This document shows, piece after piece, positions 36,505 to 45,733 of a stretch of DNA of 64,000 nucleotides (the stretch's first letter is position 1; each line of letters opens with the position of its first letter). Under the pieces are notes generated by a model that saw nothing but the letters and a program-made list of their open reading frames with translations, was not told where the DNA came from and did no database searches. Made by a program: the position numbers and the translations under genes. Origin of the DNA: JAKFEW01 sp036675505 (GTDB lineage Bacteria; Cyanobacteriota; Sericytochromatia; S15B-MN24; JAQBPE01); contig JAKFEW010000093.1 in NCBI GenBank assembly GCA_036675505.1, forward strand, positions 1 through 64,000. The letters are read 5' to 3'.

Positions 36505-36886
36505 AGCGGTGATCCCTCCCCAAACGCTGGTGCGACACGGTACCCCTCCGGTTCGCACTCAGGTGAACGTCACCATACGGCTTATGAACACCTGATTGTG
36601 AATATACCCTAGCTTCCAAGCTTGGAACGCTTACTCAGGGATTTCGTAACAATCGCGAAACAGTTATGCAAGATATGCCGTGGCGACACAGCGGCGTCCC
36701 AACTGCACCACAACCACGCAACGTGCTCCCTGCGCCGCTTATCGTTGCGTGACGGCCGTCACCGACGTCGGTGTTTCGTTAATGATCGGACAAGCGCCAG
36801 ATCGCGCGCGAAGCCGCGCTGCTGGACATTTTGCGGCGATCACGCTGTAATCCCCTTCTGAGGGTGATCCGATCCAGGAGATCCGC
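36505..36886. promoter_or_regulatory. Divergent intergenic region with promoter and three palindromes
   Basis: No gene seen. For the rightward transferase, TGGACA (36823-36828), 17-base spacer, TGTAAT (36846-36851), an almost consensus sigma-70 promoter. For the leftward lipoprotein, TATATT (minus, 36601-36606) lies about 100 bases before its ATG, next to the perfect palindrome TTCCAAGCTTGGAA (36614-36627). Two more perfect palindromes, GACGGCCGTC (36751-36760) and CACCGACGTCGGTG (36760-36773), adjoin in the middle and could be operators. Confidence 0.55.
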
Positions 36887-38047
36887 ATGTCCCGACAGCC
36901 GACCGTGTCCGCTTGCCTGATCGTCAAGAACGAAGCCGCGAACCTGCCTCGCTGCCTGGCGTCGCTACGCGGCCAGGTCGACGAGATCGTCGTGGTCGAT
37001 ACCGACTCGACCGACGAGACCGTGGCGATCGCCGAGCGCGCCGGCAGCGAGCCCGGGGCGCCACCCGTTCGGCTCGGCCATTACGCCTGGACCGACGACT
37101 TCGCCGCGGCCCGCAACGCCGCGCTCGCGCTCGCGACTTCGGACTGGGTGCTCGTGATCGACGCCGACGAGGAGCTCGTGGTGAAGGACGGCCCGCGCTG
37201 GCGCAAGGCACTCGGCGCGGAGGGGGTAGCGTACGGCCTGCGGCTCGTGAACGTCGGGCCGGCCGGCACCGTGGAATCCGAGGTCGCGGACGCGCTGCGC
37301 CTGTTCCCGCGCCGGCCCGAGATCCAGTTCGAAGGCCGCCTCCATGAGAGCGTCGAGCGCGCCCTCCACGCCGCCGGCCTGCGGATCCTGACCACCGCCG
37401 CCGCCGAGCTCCGGCACCACGGTTACCAGCCCGCGGCGATGCCCGCCAAGGCCGAGCGCAACCGGCGCCTGGCCGAGGCGGCGGCCGCCGAGCACCCCGA
37501 CGATCCGCTGCCGTGGCTCTACACCGCGCAGTCCGCCTGGCTCGCCCGCGATGCCGACGGCGTGATCGCGGCCGTGGCGCGCGCGAGGGAGGCCCTCGCG
37601 GCGGGCGGGTCGCTGGCGGCCAGGCAGCGCGTCGGCATGGCGCTCGTGGAGGCCTGGGCCCGGCTCGCCCGCGGCGAGGGCGAGGCGGCGGACGCCATCT
37701 TCGCAGGAGCGCTCGCGGAGGCGCCGCATCACCCCGAGCTGCGCTACGAGCGTGGCCGCCGGCGGGTGGACGCCGGTGACGCGGCCGGCGCGATGGAGGA
37801 CTTCCAGGCCTGCCTGCGGGCGCGCACCGCAAAGGACCGCGCCGGCGCGATGCGCACGGGCGTCACCGGGTACCTCGCCCATATGGAGCTCATCGGCATC
37901 CTGGCTGGCCAGGGCGAGATGGCCCGCGCGGCGAAGCACGCAGCAGCGGCGGCCGGTGACCCGGACTGCCCGTATGGCGAGGCGACCCGGCTGCGCGAGC
38001 TCGAGGGAAAGCTGCGGGCTTTGGGCCGCCAGGTGAAGGGCAAATGA
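36887..38047 (+). CDS. GT2 glycosyltransferase with C-terminal TPR repeats
   Basis: 386-residue protein. N-terminal GT-A fold: SACLIVKNEAANLPRCLASL, IVVVDTDSTDETVAIAERAG, WTDDFAAARNAALALATSDWVLVIDADEEL (DxD), FEGRLHESV, then helical TPR repeats in the C-terminal half (LPWLYTAQSAWLARDADGVI.., AEAPHHPELRYERGRRRVDAGDAAGAMEDFQACL). Such SunS-like or flagellin-type transferases glycosylate proteins. Near-relative at 43359-44795. GGAG precedes the ATG by seven bases. Overlaps the next gene by ATGA. Confidence 0.92.
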   Translation: MSRQPTVSACLIVKNEAANLPRCLASLRGQVDEIVVVDTDSTDETVAIAERAGSEPGAPPVRLGHYAWTDDFAAARNAALALATSDWVLVIDADEELVVKDGPRWRKALGAEGVAYGLRLVNVGPAGTVESEVADALRLFPRRPEIQFEGRLHESVERALHAAGLRILTTAAAELRHHGYQPAAMPAKAERNRRLAEAAAAEHPDDPLPWLYTAQSAWLARDADGVIAAVARAREALAAGGSLAARQRVGMALVEAWARLARGEGEAADAIFAGALAEAPHHPELRYERGRRRVDAGDAAGAMEDFQACLRARTAKDRAGAMRTGVTGYLAHMELIGILAGQGEMARAAKHAAAAAGDPDCPYGEATRLRELEGKLRALGRQVKGK

Positions 38048-39702
38048 GTATGGGCGATCGACTGGAGCGGGTCGCGCTGGGCATCGTGACGCAAGGCTCG
38101 CTCTCCAAGGGCGTGGAGATGCGGCTCCATGCCGGCACGTCGGTCGAAGACGTGCGCGTGGGCAAGTTCGTCGTGATCGAAGGGCGCCGCAACCGGTTCT
38201 TCTCGATGCTCACGGACGTCGCGCTCGGTGCGGCCGATCCCGCGATCTTGCTCGACCCGCCCGCGGGCGACTCGCTCCTCGGCGAGGCGATCGACGGCAT
38301 CGGCACGTTCGGCACGGCCGCTGTGCAGCCGATGCTGATGCTCGCCCACGGCGAAGACGACGAGGCCGAGCTGCGGCCTGTGAAGACCGTACCCAGCCAC
38401 TTCGCGCCGGTCTACGAGGCCACCGACGCGGATTTCGCCTCGGTCTTCGGCTCCGAAGACGATCCGCGGCGAGCGCGCTTCTTCATCGGCCGGCCGCTCG
38501 ACATGGACACGCCCGTCTGCATCGACCTCGAGCGCTTCGTCGAGCGCAGCAACGGCATCTTCGGCAAGAGCGGCACGGGCAAGAGCTTCCTCACGCGGCT
38601 CGTGCTCTGCGGCGTGATCAAGCGCCAAGTCGCGGTCAACCTGATTTTCGACATGCACAACGAGTACGGCTGGGAAGCCCGATCGGAGAACCGCGGCCTG
38701 CCGCGCGTGAAGGGCCTCGGCCAGCTGTTCGGCTCGGACGTGGTGGTCTTCACGATCGACAAGGAGAGCACCTCCAGGCGCGGCATCAGCGGCGCCCACG
38801 ACCTGCGCCTCGGCTACAACCACATCGAGATCGCGGACATCGAGCTGCTCGCCGGCGAGCTCAACCTGAACGAGGCGGCCGTGGAGAACGCGATGCTCCT
38901 GCGCGACGCGCTCGGCGACCGCTGGCTGGTGCGCTTCCTCGACATGCGCGCGGAGGACGTCGACGCGTTCTGCGAGCAGGGCCGAGGCCACCCGGGCGCC
39001 ATGAAGGCGCTGCAGCGGAAGCTGATTCGCATCCAGAATCTCCCGTATGTCGAGCGCAACGTGGAACACGATACGATCGATGAGATCATGCGCTACCTCG
39101 AGGCCGGCAAGAACGTGATCATCGAGTTCGGCGCGCAGAACTCGCTGCTGTCCTACATGCTGGCCGCCAACGTGATCACGCGCCGGCTGCATGGGCGCTG
39201 GCAAAAGGGCATGGAAGAGTACCTGCGCGACCCGGCCAGGACGCCGCCGCGCAAGCTGATGATCACGATCGAGGAGGCCCACAAGTTCCTCGCGCCGGCG
39301 ATCGCCCGCCAGACCATCTTCGGCACGATCGCCCGCGAGATGCGCAAGTACAACGTCACGCTGCTGATCGTCGACCAGCGGCCGAGCGGCATCGATACCG
39401 AGGTGCTCTCGCAGGTGGGCACGCGCATCACCGCCCTGCTGAACGACGACAAGGACATCGACGCCGTCTTCACAGGCGTCTCGGGCGGCCAGAACCTGCG
39501 CACGGTGCTCGCCCAGCTCGACCCCAAGCAGCAGGCCCTGGTGCTGGGCTACGCGGTGCCGATGCCGGTGGTGGTGCGCACGCGCGACTACGACGAGGCC
39601 TTCTACGCCGCCATGAGCGCGGGCCCCGGCCTGGCCGCCGTGGCGGCCCCGACCGAGAAGGCCCGGCGGGGCCGTGACCACCTCAAGCTGTGGGAAGACT
39701 GA
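38044..39702 (+). CDS. HerA-like hexameric ATPase/helicase (DUF87)
   Basis: 552-residue P-loop ATPase of the HerA/FtsK superfamily. N-terminal HAS-barrel-like domain (LGIVTQGSLSKGVEMRLHAGTSVEDVRVGKFVVIEG), Walker A FGKSGTGKSFLTRLV at about residues 173-187, Walker B KLMITIEEAHKFL near 405, then a sensor region ADQRPSGIDTEVLSQVGTRITALLND (here VDQRPSGID). HerA proteins usually act with a NurA nuclease in DNA end resection, but no NurA is nearby. Its ATG overlaps the TPR-transferase stop (ATGA), and its end overlaps the convergent glucosidase gene by 20 bases. Cyanobacterial DUF87 ATPases of this kind are also known without NurA. Confidence 0.88.
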   Translation: MSMGDRLERVALGIVTQGSLSKGVEMRLHAGTSVEDVRVGKFVVIEGRRNRFFSMLTDVALGAADPAILLDPPAGDSLLGEAIDGIGTFGTAAVQPMLMLAHGEDDEAELRPVKTVPSHFAPVYEATDADFASVFGSEDDPRRARFFIGRPLDMDTPVCIDLERFVERSNGIFGKSGTGKSFLTRLVLCGVIKRQVAVNLIFDMHNEYGWEARSENRGLPRVKGLGQLFGSDVVVFTIDKESTSRRGISGAHDLRLGYNHIEIADIELLAGELNLNEAAVENAMLLRDALGDRWLVRFLDMRAEDVDAFCEQGRGHPGAMKALQRKLIRIQNLPYVERNVEHDTIDEIMRYLEAGKNVIIEFGAQNSLLSYMLAANVITRRLHGRWQKGMEEYLRDPARTPPRKLMITIEEAHKFLAPAIARQTIFGTIAREMRKYNVTLLIVDQRPSGIDTEVLSQVGTRITALLNDDKDIDAVFTGVSGGQNLRTVLAQLDPKQQALVLGYAVPMPVVVRTRDYDEAFYAAMSAGPGLAAVAAPTEKARRGRDHLKLWED

Positions 39703-42016
39703 GACGCAACGTCCCCGGCGCCAGCGGCAGCACCACCGCCGTCCCGTCGACCGCGACCTCCGCGCCTTCCCAGGTCGCGCCGGCGATCGCCAGCGGCAAC
39801 ACCAGGCGCACCTGCTGCGTCGGCCCGCGCCAGCCGCCGTGCAGCGCCGCCTGCACGATCTCCAGCCCGCCGTCGCGCTCGCGCCCGATCCAGCGCCAGT
39901 CCGAGTAGGCCCCGCAGTGGTAGCCGATCGTCTCGCCGTCGTCGTCGTACCAGGCCCCCTCGAAGTCCGCGCCCGGGTAGGCGCGCAGCGTAAGCTCCGG
40001 CATCGGCTCCCCGGTGTGCTGGATCACGGGCCCCAGCGGCAGCATGGCGCCCCCGCGCACGAAGAGCGGCAGGCGCGCGAGCGGCGCCTCGACGACCTGG
40101 AAGCCGGGGCCCACGAAGGCCTCGTCGCCGTCGAACGCATGCCAGACGCCCGGCGGAAACCAGACCATCCGGTGGGTCGCACCCGGCCGGCAGATCGGTG
40201 CCACCAGCAGGTCACGGCCGAACAGGTACTGGTCCGCGAGGGCGTGGCTCGCCGGATGGTCGCCATAGTCGAGCATCATCGGCCGCATCACCGGCAGGCC
40301 GTCCTCGGTCGCGGCGCGGAAACAGGTGTAGATGTAGGGCAGCAGGCGGTACCGCAGCTCGATCGCCGCCCGCACCAGCGCCTCGACCTGGATGCCGAAC
40401 GCCCAGGGTTCCTGCGCGCGCGTGCCCAGCGCGCTGTGGTTGCGGAAGAACGGCGTGAGCGCGCCGGCCTGGGTCCAGCGCACCAGCAGCTCCGGCGTGC
40501 AATCGCCCGAGAAGCCGCCGACGTCCGGCCCCACGAACGGCACGCCCGACAGGCCGAGCCCCAGGCACATTGCGATGCCCTGCTCGAGGTGGGCCCAGAT
40601 CGAGTGGTTGTCGCCCGTCCAGACCATCGCATGGCGCTGGATGCCAGCGAAGCCGGCCCGGCTGATCACGAACGCGCGCAGGTCGGGCGTCAGCGTGTCG
40701 AAGGCCGCCTGGGCCGCTTCGGCCATATGCAGGCCGTAGAGGTTGTGGGCGCGGCGGTGCGGGATCGGCGCGTCCGGCGGGCCGTGCGTCGCGTCGTCCG
40801 GCATCGTCTGCTCCGCCCGGGGCACGGCCGGGCCGCGGAAGACCGAGGGCTCGTTCATGTCGCACCAGATGCCCGCCACGCCGGCCTCGAAGAGCGCTGC
40901 GTGGTGCCGAGCCCAGGCGGCGCGCGTGTCGGCGCGCAGGAAGTCGGGGAAGACGCACTCACCGGGCCACACCTTGCCCACGAAGGGGCGGCCGTCGGCC
41001 AGCCGCACGTCCAGGCGGCGGCCGCGCACCTCGTCGTAGACCGCGTAGCCGGGATCGACCTTCACGCCGGGATCGACGATCGCCACCGTCCGGAAGCCCC
41101 GCGCCAGCAACCGCTCATGCAGGCCCTTGGGGTCGGGGAAACGCTCGGGGTGCCACGTGAACACGCGGTAGCCGTCCATGTAGTCGATGTCGAGGTGCAC
41201 CGCGTCCGCCGGGATGCGCCGCCCGCGGAATTGTGCGGCCAGCGCCTCGACCTCGGCGCCCGAGGTGTAGCTCCAGCGCGACTGGTGGTAGCCGAGCGCC
41301 CAGCGCGGCGGCAGCGCGATCTTGCCGGTGAGCGCCGCGTAGCGCCGCAACACGTCGCGCAGCGAGGGCCCCGTGATCACCCACAGGCGCAGGCTCGCGC
41401 CGTCGGCCTGGAAGTGCCAGCCGTCCGGGTGGGCTGCCCCCAGATCGAAGGCGGTGCGCCCCGGATCGTCGAACAGCAGGCCGCAGAAGCGGCCGGCGTG
41501 CTGCGTGACGAGGAACGGGATCGCCTGGTAGAGGCGGTCGTCTGTCTCGACGTGCGGCCCTGTATTGTCGGTGGTCCACATCTCGTAGGTGCGGCCACGG
41601 CGGTCGAGGTAGCCGGGCTTCTCGCCCAGGCCGAAGAACGCGTCGCCCGCCTTCAAAGGGCCCGCCAAGACCAGCCGGCCGGCCTTCATCCCCACCATCA
41701 CAGGCCCGAAGAGCGGCTCACCACCTGCCAGGCGCCACGCGAACGAGAGCGGATCGGTCTGCACGCGCATGCTGAGGCCTGGCACCGACACGCGCCAGCC
41801 GTCCAGCAGCTCGCGCACGTCGAAGCGCAACTCGCGGTCCTGCCCCTGGACCACGGCGGGCGTCGGCGGCGGCTTCGACTCGCCGGTCCATTCCAGCCGC
41901 ATCACGCCTTCGGCCCAGGGCAGCGCCGAGAAGTAGTGGTCGCCACAGGCGAGATCGAAGCCGGTGGGGTGCGCGGCCGGGTGGCCGGTCGCCGTCATCG
42001 TCCGCAGACCCTTCAT
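39683..42016 (-). CDS. Glycoside hydrolase family 31 (alpha-glucosidase)
   Basis: 777-residue GH31. Nucleophile D386 in GIWCDMNEPSVF and acid/base D469 in WTGDNHSIWAHL; the substrate-binding DGYRVFTWHPERFPDP and HNLYGLHMAEAA also match. N-terminal beta-sandwich (residues 20-230), catalytic barrel, C-terminal beta domains (LRAYPGADFEGAWYDDDGET). Start chosen at ATG 42016 (MKGLRTM), whose ATGA overlaps the stop of the PRC-barrel gene; the ORF extends upstream without support. Releases terminal alpha-glucose from maltooligosaccharides or glycogen-like polymers; no signal peptide, so it is cytoplasmic. Confidence 0.95.
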   Translation of the reverse strand: MKGLRTMTATGHPAAHPTGFDLACGDHYFSALPWAEGVMRLEWTGESKPPPTPAVVQGQDRELRFDVRELLDGWRVSVPGLSMRVQTDPLSFAWRLAGGEPLFGPVMVGMKAGRLVLAGPLKAGDAFFGLGEKPGYLDRRGRTYEMWTTDNTGPHVETDDRLYQAIPFLVTQHAGRFCGLLFDDPGRTAFDLGAAHPDGWHFQADGASLRLWVITGPSLRDVLRRYAALTGKIALPPRWALGYHQSRWSYTSGAEVEALAAQFRGRRIPADAVHLDIDYMDGYRVFTWHPERFPDPKGLHERLLARGFRTVAIVDPGVKVDPGYAVYDEVRGRRLDVRLADGRPFVGKVWPGECVFPDFLRADTRAAWARHHAALFEAGVAGIWCDMNEPSVFRGPAVPRAEQTMPDDATHGPPDAPIPHRRAHNLYGLHMAEAAQAAFDTLTPDLRAFVISRAGFAGIQRHAMVWTGDNHSIWAHLEQGIAMCLGLGLSGVPFVGPDVGGFSGDCTPELLVRWTQAGALTPFFRNHSALGTRAQEPWAFGIQVEALVRAAIELRYRLLPYIYTCFRAATEDGLPVMRPMMLDYGDHPASHALADQYLFGRDLLVAPICRPGATHRMVWFPPGVWHAFDGDEAFVGPGFQVVEAPLARLPLFVRGGAMLPLGPVIQHTGEPMPELTLRAYPGADFEGAWYDDDGETIGYHCGAYSDWRWIGRERDGGLEIVQAALHGGWRGPTQQVRLVLPLAIAGATWEGAEVAVDGTAVVLPLAPGTLRLSLPTA

Positions 42017-42549
42017 GGGGGAGTGGCCTCCTCGGCCGGCGCGCCCTCGGCGCTGGGGAAAGGCCGGATGTTGTCGATCAGGATCAGCGCGTCGGGCCCG
42101 AACACCGCGATGGACGCGCCCTGCAACCGCCTCGAGCCCCTGAGCAGATCGTGCCAGAAGCTCGTGCGCACCATCAGCTCCTCGATCCGGCCGTTCTGGA
42201 AGTTGAAGCGCAGGTCCGAAACCCGGCCGCTGCGCTCGCCCGCCGCGGTCAGGACCGGCAGGCCGAGCGGATAGCCGCTCGGCAACCCGGCGCCGGGCCA
42301 CTCGGCCATGCCGCCGGCGTCGACGCGCGCGGGGGCGCCCTCGAGCATGATCGCGCCCGTGCCGAAGCTCGCCACCTGCGAGAGCGGAATCAACAGCGCA
42401 GGGCGGCCGTCGACCGGCTCGCTGAGGAGCAGGGCCACGACCGCCCGCTGGGCGGGATCGACGAGGAAGCGCTGGACGTGCCCGAGGCGCTCACCCGTCA
42501 CCCGATCGATCACCGGAGCGTGCTGAAACTGGCTCAACCAGCGTCGCAT
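42013..42549 (-). CDS. Tandem PRC-barrel domain protein
   Basis: 178-residue protein with two PRC-barrel-like halves: APVIDRVTGERLGHVQRFLVDPAQRAVVALLLSE..ALLIPLSQVASFGTGAIML (residues 8-75) and LPVLTAAGERSGRVSDLRFNFQNGRIEELMV..IAVFGPDALILI (95-165). PRC barrels mediate RNA or protein contacts (photosynthetic reaction centre H subunit, RimM). The gene is coupled to the glucosidase by ATGA. Its job here is unknown; co-transcription with ruvX and DUF1292 is likely. Confidence 0.82.
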   Translation of the reverse strand: MRRWLSQFQHAPVIDRVTGERLGHVQRFLVDPAQRAVVALLLSEPVDGRPALLIPLSQVASFGTGAIMLEGAPARVDAGGMAEWPGAGLPSGYPLGLPVLTAAGERSGRVSDLRFNFQNGRIEELMVRTSFWHDLLRGSRRLQGASIAVFGPDALILIDNIRPFPSAEGAPAEEATPP

Positions 42550-42569
42550 GACCGGTACCGAAGAGCCGA

Positions 42570-42839
42570 CTACTCTTCGTCGGCCTCTTCGTTGAGCTCT
42601 TCGAGGACCTTCACGACCTTCTGGAACTCGGCCTCGTCCTCGATCATTTCGAAACGGTCCTCTTCGAAACGCAGGACCAGCACCTCGTCCTGCTCGGGAT
42701 CCTCGCTGTCCGCGGGGAGGAGCAGGGCGTATTCCTTGCCCTCGACTTCGATGATGTCGACCACCTGGAAGTCATGGTTCTTGCCTTCCTCGTCGACCAG
42801 GGTGACGATGTCTTCGGCGGTGTCCAATTCCTGATCCAT
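42570..42839 (-). CDS. DUF1292 (YrzB-like) acidic protein
   Basis: 89 residues, very acidic, with the DUF1292 core DIVTLVDEEGKNHDFQVVDIIEVEGKEYALLLPAD..DEVLVLRFEEDRFEMIEDEAEFQKVVKVLEEL. In Firmicutes this family sits next to ruvX (yrrK), exactly as here. Function unknown. Confidence 0.93.
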   Translation of the reverse strand: MDQELDTAEDIVTLVDEEGKNHDFQVVDIIEVEGKEYALLLPADSEDPEQDEVLVLRFEEDRFEMIEDEAEFQKVVKVLEELNEEADEE

Positions 42840-42848
42840 GTTCCGTTC

Positions 42849-43304
42849 CTACTCCTCGCTACGCACGCGGTCTGCGGCTTCACGCGCCTCCCGGGCTTTC
42901 CTGTCCAGCCAGGTCTGCAAGATGAGGGCCGCGGCCTGTTGGTCGATGATCTCCTTGCGGCGCTTGGCCTTCACGTTGATGTCCATCATGGCCCGGGAGG
43001 CCACTCGGGTGGTGAGACGCTCGTCCACCAGGTCAACGGGAAGGGCGATCGCCGCCCGGAGGGACTCCACGAAGCGCGCCACATAACGAGCTTGCTCGCC
43101 GATGGACCCGTCCATGTTCCGGGGATAGCCTACCACAAGGCATGAAGCGTTGTATACGTCGATTAGGCCCCGTAGATCGGCCAGATCGGATTCCAGGCCG
43201 GCGCGGCGGATCGTGGTCACGGGCTGGGCCGTGATGCCCAAGGGATCGCTCACCGCGACCCCGATCGTCTTCGTCCCGACGTCCAACCCCAGCACGCGCT
43301 CCAT
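42849..43304 (-). CDS. ruvX: RuvX/YqgF-type Holliday-junction resolvase-like nuclease
   Basis: 151 residues. RNase-H-fold motif LGLDVGTKTIGVAVSDPLG with catalytic D8, the internal SCLVVGYPRNMDGSIGEQARYVARFV, DLVDERLTTRVASRAM with the DERLT, and a C-terminal DQQAAALILQTWLD with the conserved acidic residue. The family is implicated in pre-16S rRNA 5' maturation and in junction cleavage. GGAGG lies six bases before the ATG. Next gene downstream is DUF1292. Confidence 0.95.
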   Translation of the reverse strand: MERVLGLDVGTKTIGVAVSDPLGITAQPVTTIRRAGLESDLADLRGLIDVYNASCLVVGYPRNMDGSIGEQARYVARFVESLRAAIALPVDLVDERLTTRVASRAMMDINVKAKRRKEIIDQQAAALILQTWLDRKAREAREAADRVRSEE

Positions 43305-43358
43305 GGTAGTCCTCCGGCGCGATCATAGCGCGCCGGCGGGGCCGCGGCCAGCGACCGA

Positions 43359-44795
43359 TCAGCCCAGCAGCGCGAGCGCGGGCGCGGCGAGCGGATGGCC
43401 GGGAGCGAGATTCAGGCAGGTCTCCCACAAAATCCGGGCGTCGTCTGGCTGGCTGCCCTCCAGGGCACAGAAACCGATCCAATAGTAGAGGTCGGCGTCC
43501 TCGGGCGTTTCGTCGCGCGCCGCCAGCAGGAGGTGGAGCGCCACCTCGCGGAAACCGGCAAGCGCGAGCGCGATCGCCCAGCGTTTGCGCACCGCCTGCC
43601 AGCGCTTGGCACCGAGCGCCAGGCCCGCGGCGAGCGCTGTCTCGACGTCGTCGAACCGCTGGTCTTCGAGCAGCTGCGAGAACCAGCCATCCAGCGCCTC
43701 GAGGTCGGAAGCCGTTTCGTCGCCCGCGGCCGCGAGTGCTGCCATGCCGGCCGGGATCTCGCCAGCGCCCAGGCGCAGACGCCCGACGATCCGGAGCCCG
43801 GCCCGCGCCAGGCGTGCGACCTCGCCCGCGTTGATTTCCGAAAGGGGGAACGCGCGCGCGTCGGGGGTGAGACAGGCCGCGAAGGCGGCGGCGGCGCCGT
43901 CCATGTCCTGAGCTTTGAGGTGAGCCGAGGCGCGGACCAGCAACAGGTCCGGCGAATGGGGAAACCGCGCGAGGCCGCGTTCGGCGGCGGCGGCGGCCGA
44001 GGCGGCGTCGCCGGACCGGCCCGCGTCCTGGGTCTGGAGGATGAAGATGTGCGCCAAGTAGGCCTCGTCGGCGGCGCCCCGACTGGCGCCGAACAACGCG
44101 ATCGCGCGCTCGAAGGCGGCTCGGCGCTCTTCCGCCTTGTCCGGCGTGAGCGAAAGACCCAGGACGTACCATGCGTGTGGGTCGTCGGGGCGGCTGACCA
44201 CCAGCTTGCGGGCCAGTCGCTCGTTCCGCTCGGGCTTGGCGCGCGACGCGACGACGTCCGCCAGGTAGCCTTCGTGCCGGAGCGAAACTCCCGGTAGGGT
44301 CGCAGTCTCCACCTGTCCGTCGGCCGCGGCGCCGATCTGCTCGTGGAGCTCGCCGCGATACCGCATGCCGGGCCGCGCGCGCTCGAACAGGCGGAAGACC
44401 GGCGCACGCGTCTCGAATCCGTCGTCGGACAGGTTGCGCTGGAAGAAGCTGAAACCGGCGTATCGGCTCTGCGTGACTGCGGTGGCGAGCGCCGCCGGTG
44501 ACTCCACTTCGAGTTCCTCGTCGCCATCGAGGATCAACGCCCAGGGCCGGGTGGCCGCTTCGAGCGAGGCGTTGCGGGCGGCCGAGAAGTCGTCGATCCA
44601 CGGGAAATGGACCACCTTCGCGCCGAAGGCCGCGGCGATGGCCACCGTGTCGTCGGTCGAGCCCGTATCGACCACGACCATCTCGCCCACCCAAGGTGCC
44701 GCCGACGCCAGGCAGCGTCCCAGCCGCTCCGCCTCGTTCTTGACGATCATGCAAAGGCTGATGCGGTCTTTCGGGAAATCGGCCGGGACGGTCAT
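43359..44795 (-). CDS. GT2 glycosyltransferase with TPR domain
   Basis: 478 residues. GT-A domain: ISLCMIVKNEAERLGRCLASAAP, MVVVDTGSTDDTVAIAAAFGA, IDDFSAARNASLEAATRPWALILDGDEELE (DxD), GELHEQIG, then a C-terminal helical region with TPR-like repeats. Start ATG 44795 with AAGGAG seven bases upstream; the ORF begins earlier without support. Same design as the transferase at 36887-38047, with longer C-terminal tail; probably protein- or lipid-linked glycan glycosylation. Target unknown. Confidence 0.9.
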   Translation of the reverse strand: MTVPADFPKDRISLCMIVKNEAERLGRCLASAAPWVGEMVVVDTGSTDDTVAIAAAFGAKVVHFPWIDDFSAARNASLEAATRPWALILDGDEELEVESPAALATAVTQSRYAGFSFFQRNLSDDGFETRAPVFRLFERARPGMRYRGELHEQIGAAADGQVETATLPGVSLRHEGYLADVVASRAKPERNERLARKLVVSRPDDPHAWYVLGLSLTPDKAEERRAAFERAIALFGASRGAADEAYLAHIFILQTQDAGRSGDAASAAAAAERGLARFPHSPDLLLVRASAHLKAQDMDGAAAAFAACLTPDARAFPLSEINAGEVARLARAGLRIVGRLRLGAGEIPAGMAALAAAGDETASDLEALDGWFSQLLEDQRFDDVETALAAGLALGAKRWQAVRKRWAIALALAGFREVALHLLLAARDETPEDADLYYWIGFCALEGSQPDDARILWETCLNLAPGHPLAAPALALLG

Positions 44796-44962
44796 AGCTG
44801 CTCCTTCTCGGTCTTCCATCGACCCAGGACGCGAGCGACTTGAGCGGCCCCCTCAACTTTTGACGCCAGCTTGCCGACCATGACGACGGCGGCCGCCCGG
44901 GTGGTGGACAGACTGAAATCCGGGGTGGATGATGATCGGTCGATAGGGGGCGTGAGCGAGCC

Positions 44963-45733
44963 ATGAAAGTCGCGATTCTCGCGGGCGGGCTGGGCACCCG
45001 GCTCGCCGAAGAGACCGAAGTCCGGCCCAAGCCGATGGTCGAGATCGGCGGGCGGCCGCTCCTTTGGCACATCATGAAGCACTACGCCCACCACGGGCAC
45101 CGGGAGTTCTGCCTGGCGCTGGGCTTCAAGGCCGAGATCATCAAGCGCTATTTCCTCGACTACCAGGCGTTGACCGGCAACATCACGCTCGACCTCGCGA
45201 GCGGCCACGTCGAGGTCTACGACCGCGCGCTCGAGGACTGGCGCATCCACCTCGTCGACACGGGTCAGCACACGCTGACGGGCGGGCGCCTGATGCGCCT
45301 CAGGCCCTGGCTCGAAGATGCGACGTTCATGCTGACCTACGGCGACGGCGTGGCCGATGTCCCGCTGGACGCGCTGCTGGCCTTCCACCGCGCGCACGGC
45401 CGGCTCGCCACGGTCACCGCCGTGCGCCCGCCGGCACGCTTCGGCGGCCTCGTCTTCGACGGCGACCTGGTCGCGGAGTTCACCGAGAAGCCCCAGATCG
45501 GCGAGGGCTGGATCAACGGCGGCTTCATGGTCTTCGAGCCCGGCATCTTCCGCTACCTCCACCATGACGAGACGCGCCTCGAGCAGGACGTCCTGGAGGT
45601 CCTGGCCGCCCAGGGTCAGCTCGCGGCTTACAAGCACGACGGCTTCTGGCAGTGCATGGACACGCTGCGCGACAAGCGCCTGCTCGAAAGCCTGTGGGAG
45701 CAGGACCAGGCGCCCTGGAAAGTTTACGCATGA
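44963..45733 (+). CDS. rfbF: Glucose-1-phosphate cytidylyltransferase
   Basis: Makes CDP-glucose from CTP and glucose-1-phosphate, first step to CDP-linked deoxysugars. 256 residues: MKVAILAGGLGTRLAEETEVRPKPMVEIGG nucleotidyl-transferase opening with activating loop, ILWHIMKHYAHHG, FMLTYGDGVADV, GEGWINGGFMVFEP, EQDVLEVLAAQGQLAAYKHDGFWQCMDTLRDK. First gene of an operon of seven tightly linked genes; its stop overlaps the next start (ATGA). The expected CDP-glucose 4,6-dehydratase (rfbG) is not in the window. Confidence 0.96.
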   Translation: MKVAILAGGLGTRLAEETEVRPKPMVEIGGRPLLWHIMKHYAHHGHREFCLALGFKAEIIKRYFLDYQALTGNITLDLASGHVEVYDRALEDWRIHLVDTGQHTLTGGRLMRLRPWLEDATFMLTYGDGVADVPLDALLAFHRAHGRLATVTAVRPPARFGGLVFDGDLVAEFTEKPQIGEGWINGGFMVFEPGIFRYLHHDETRLEQDVLEVLAAQGQLAAYKHDGFWQCMDTLRDKRLLESLWEQDQAPWKVYA

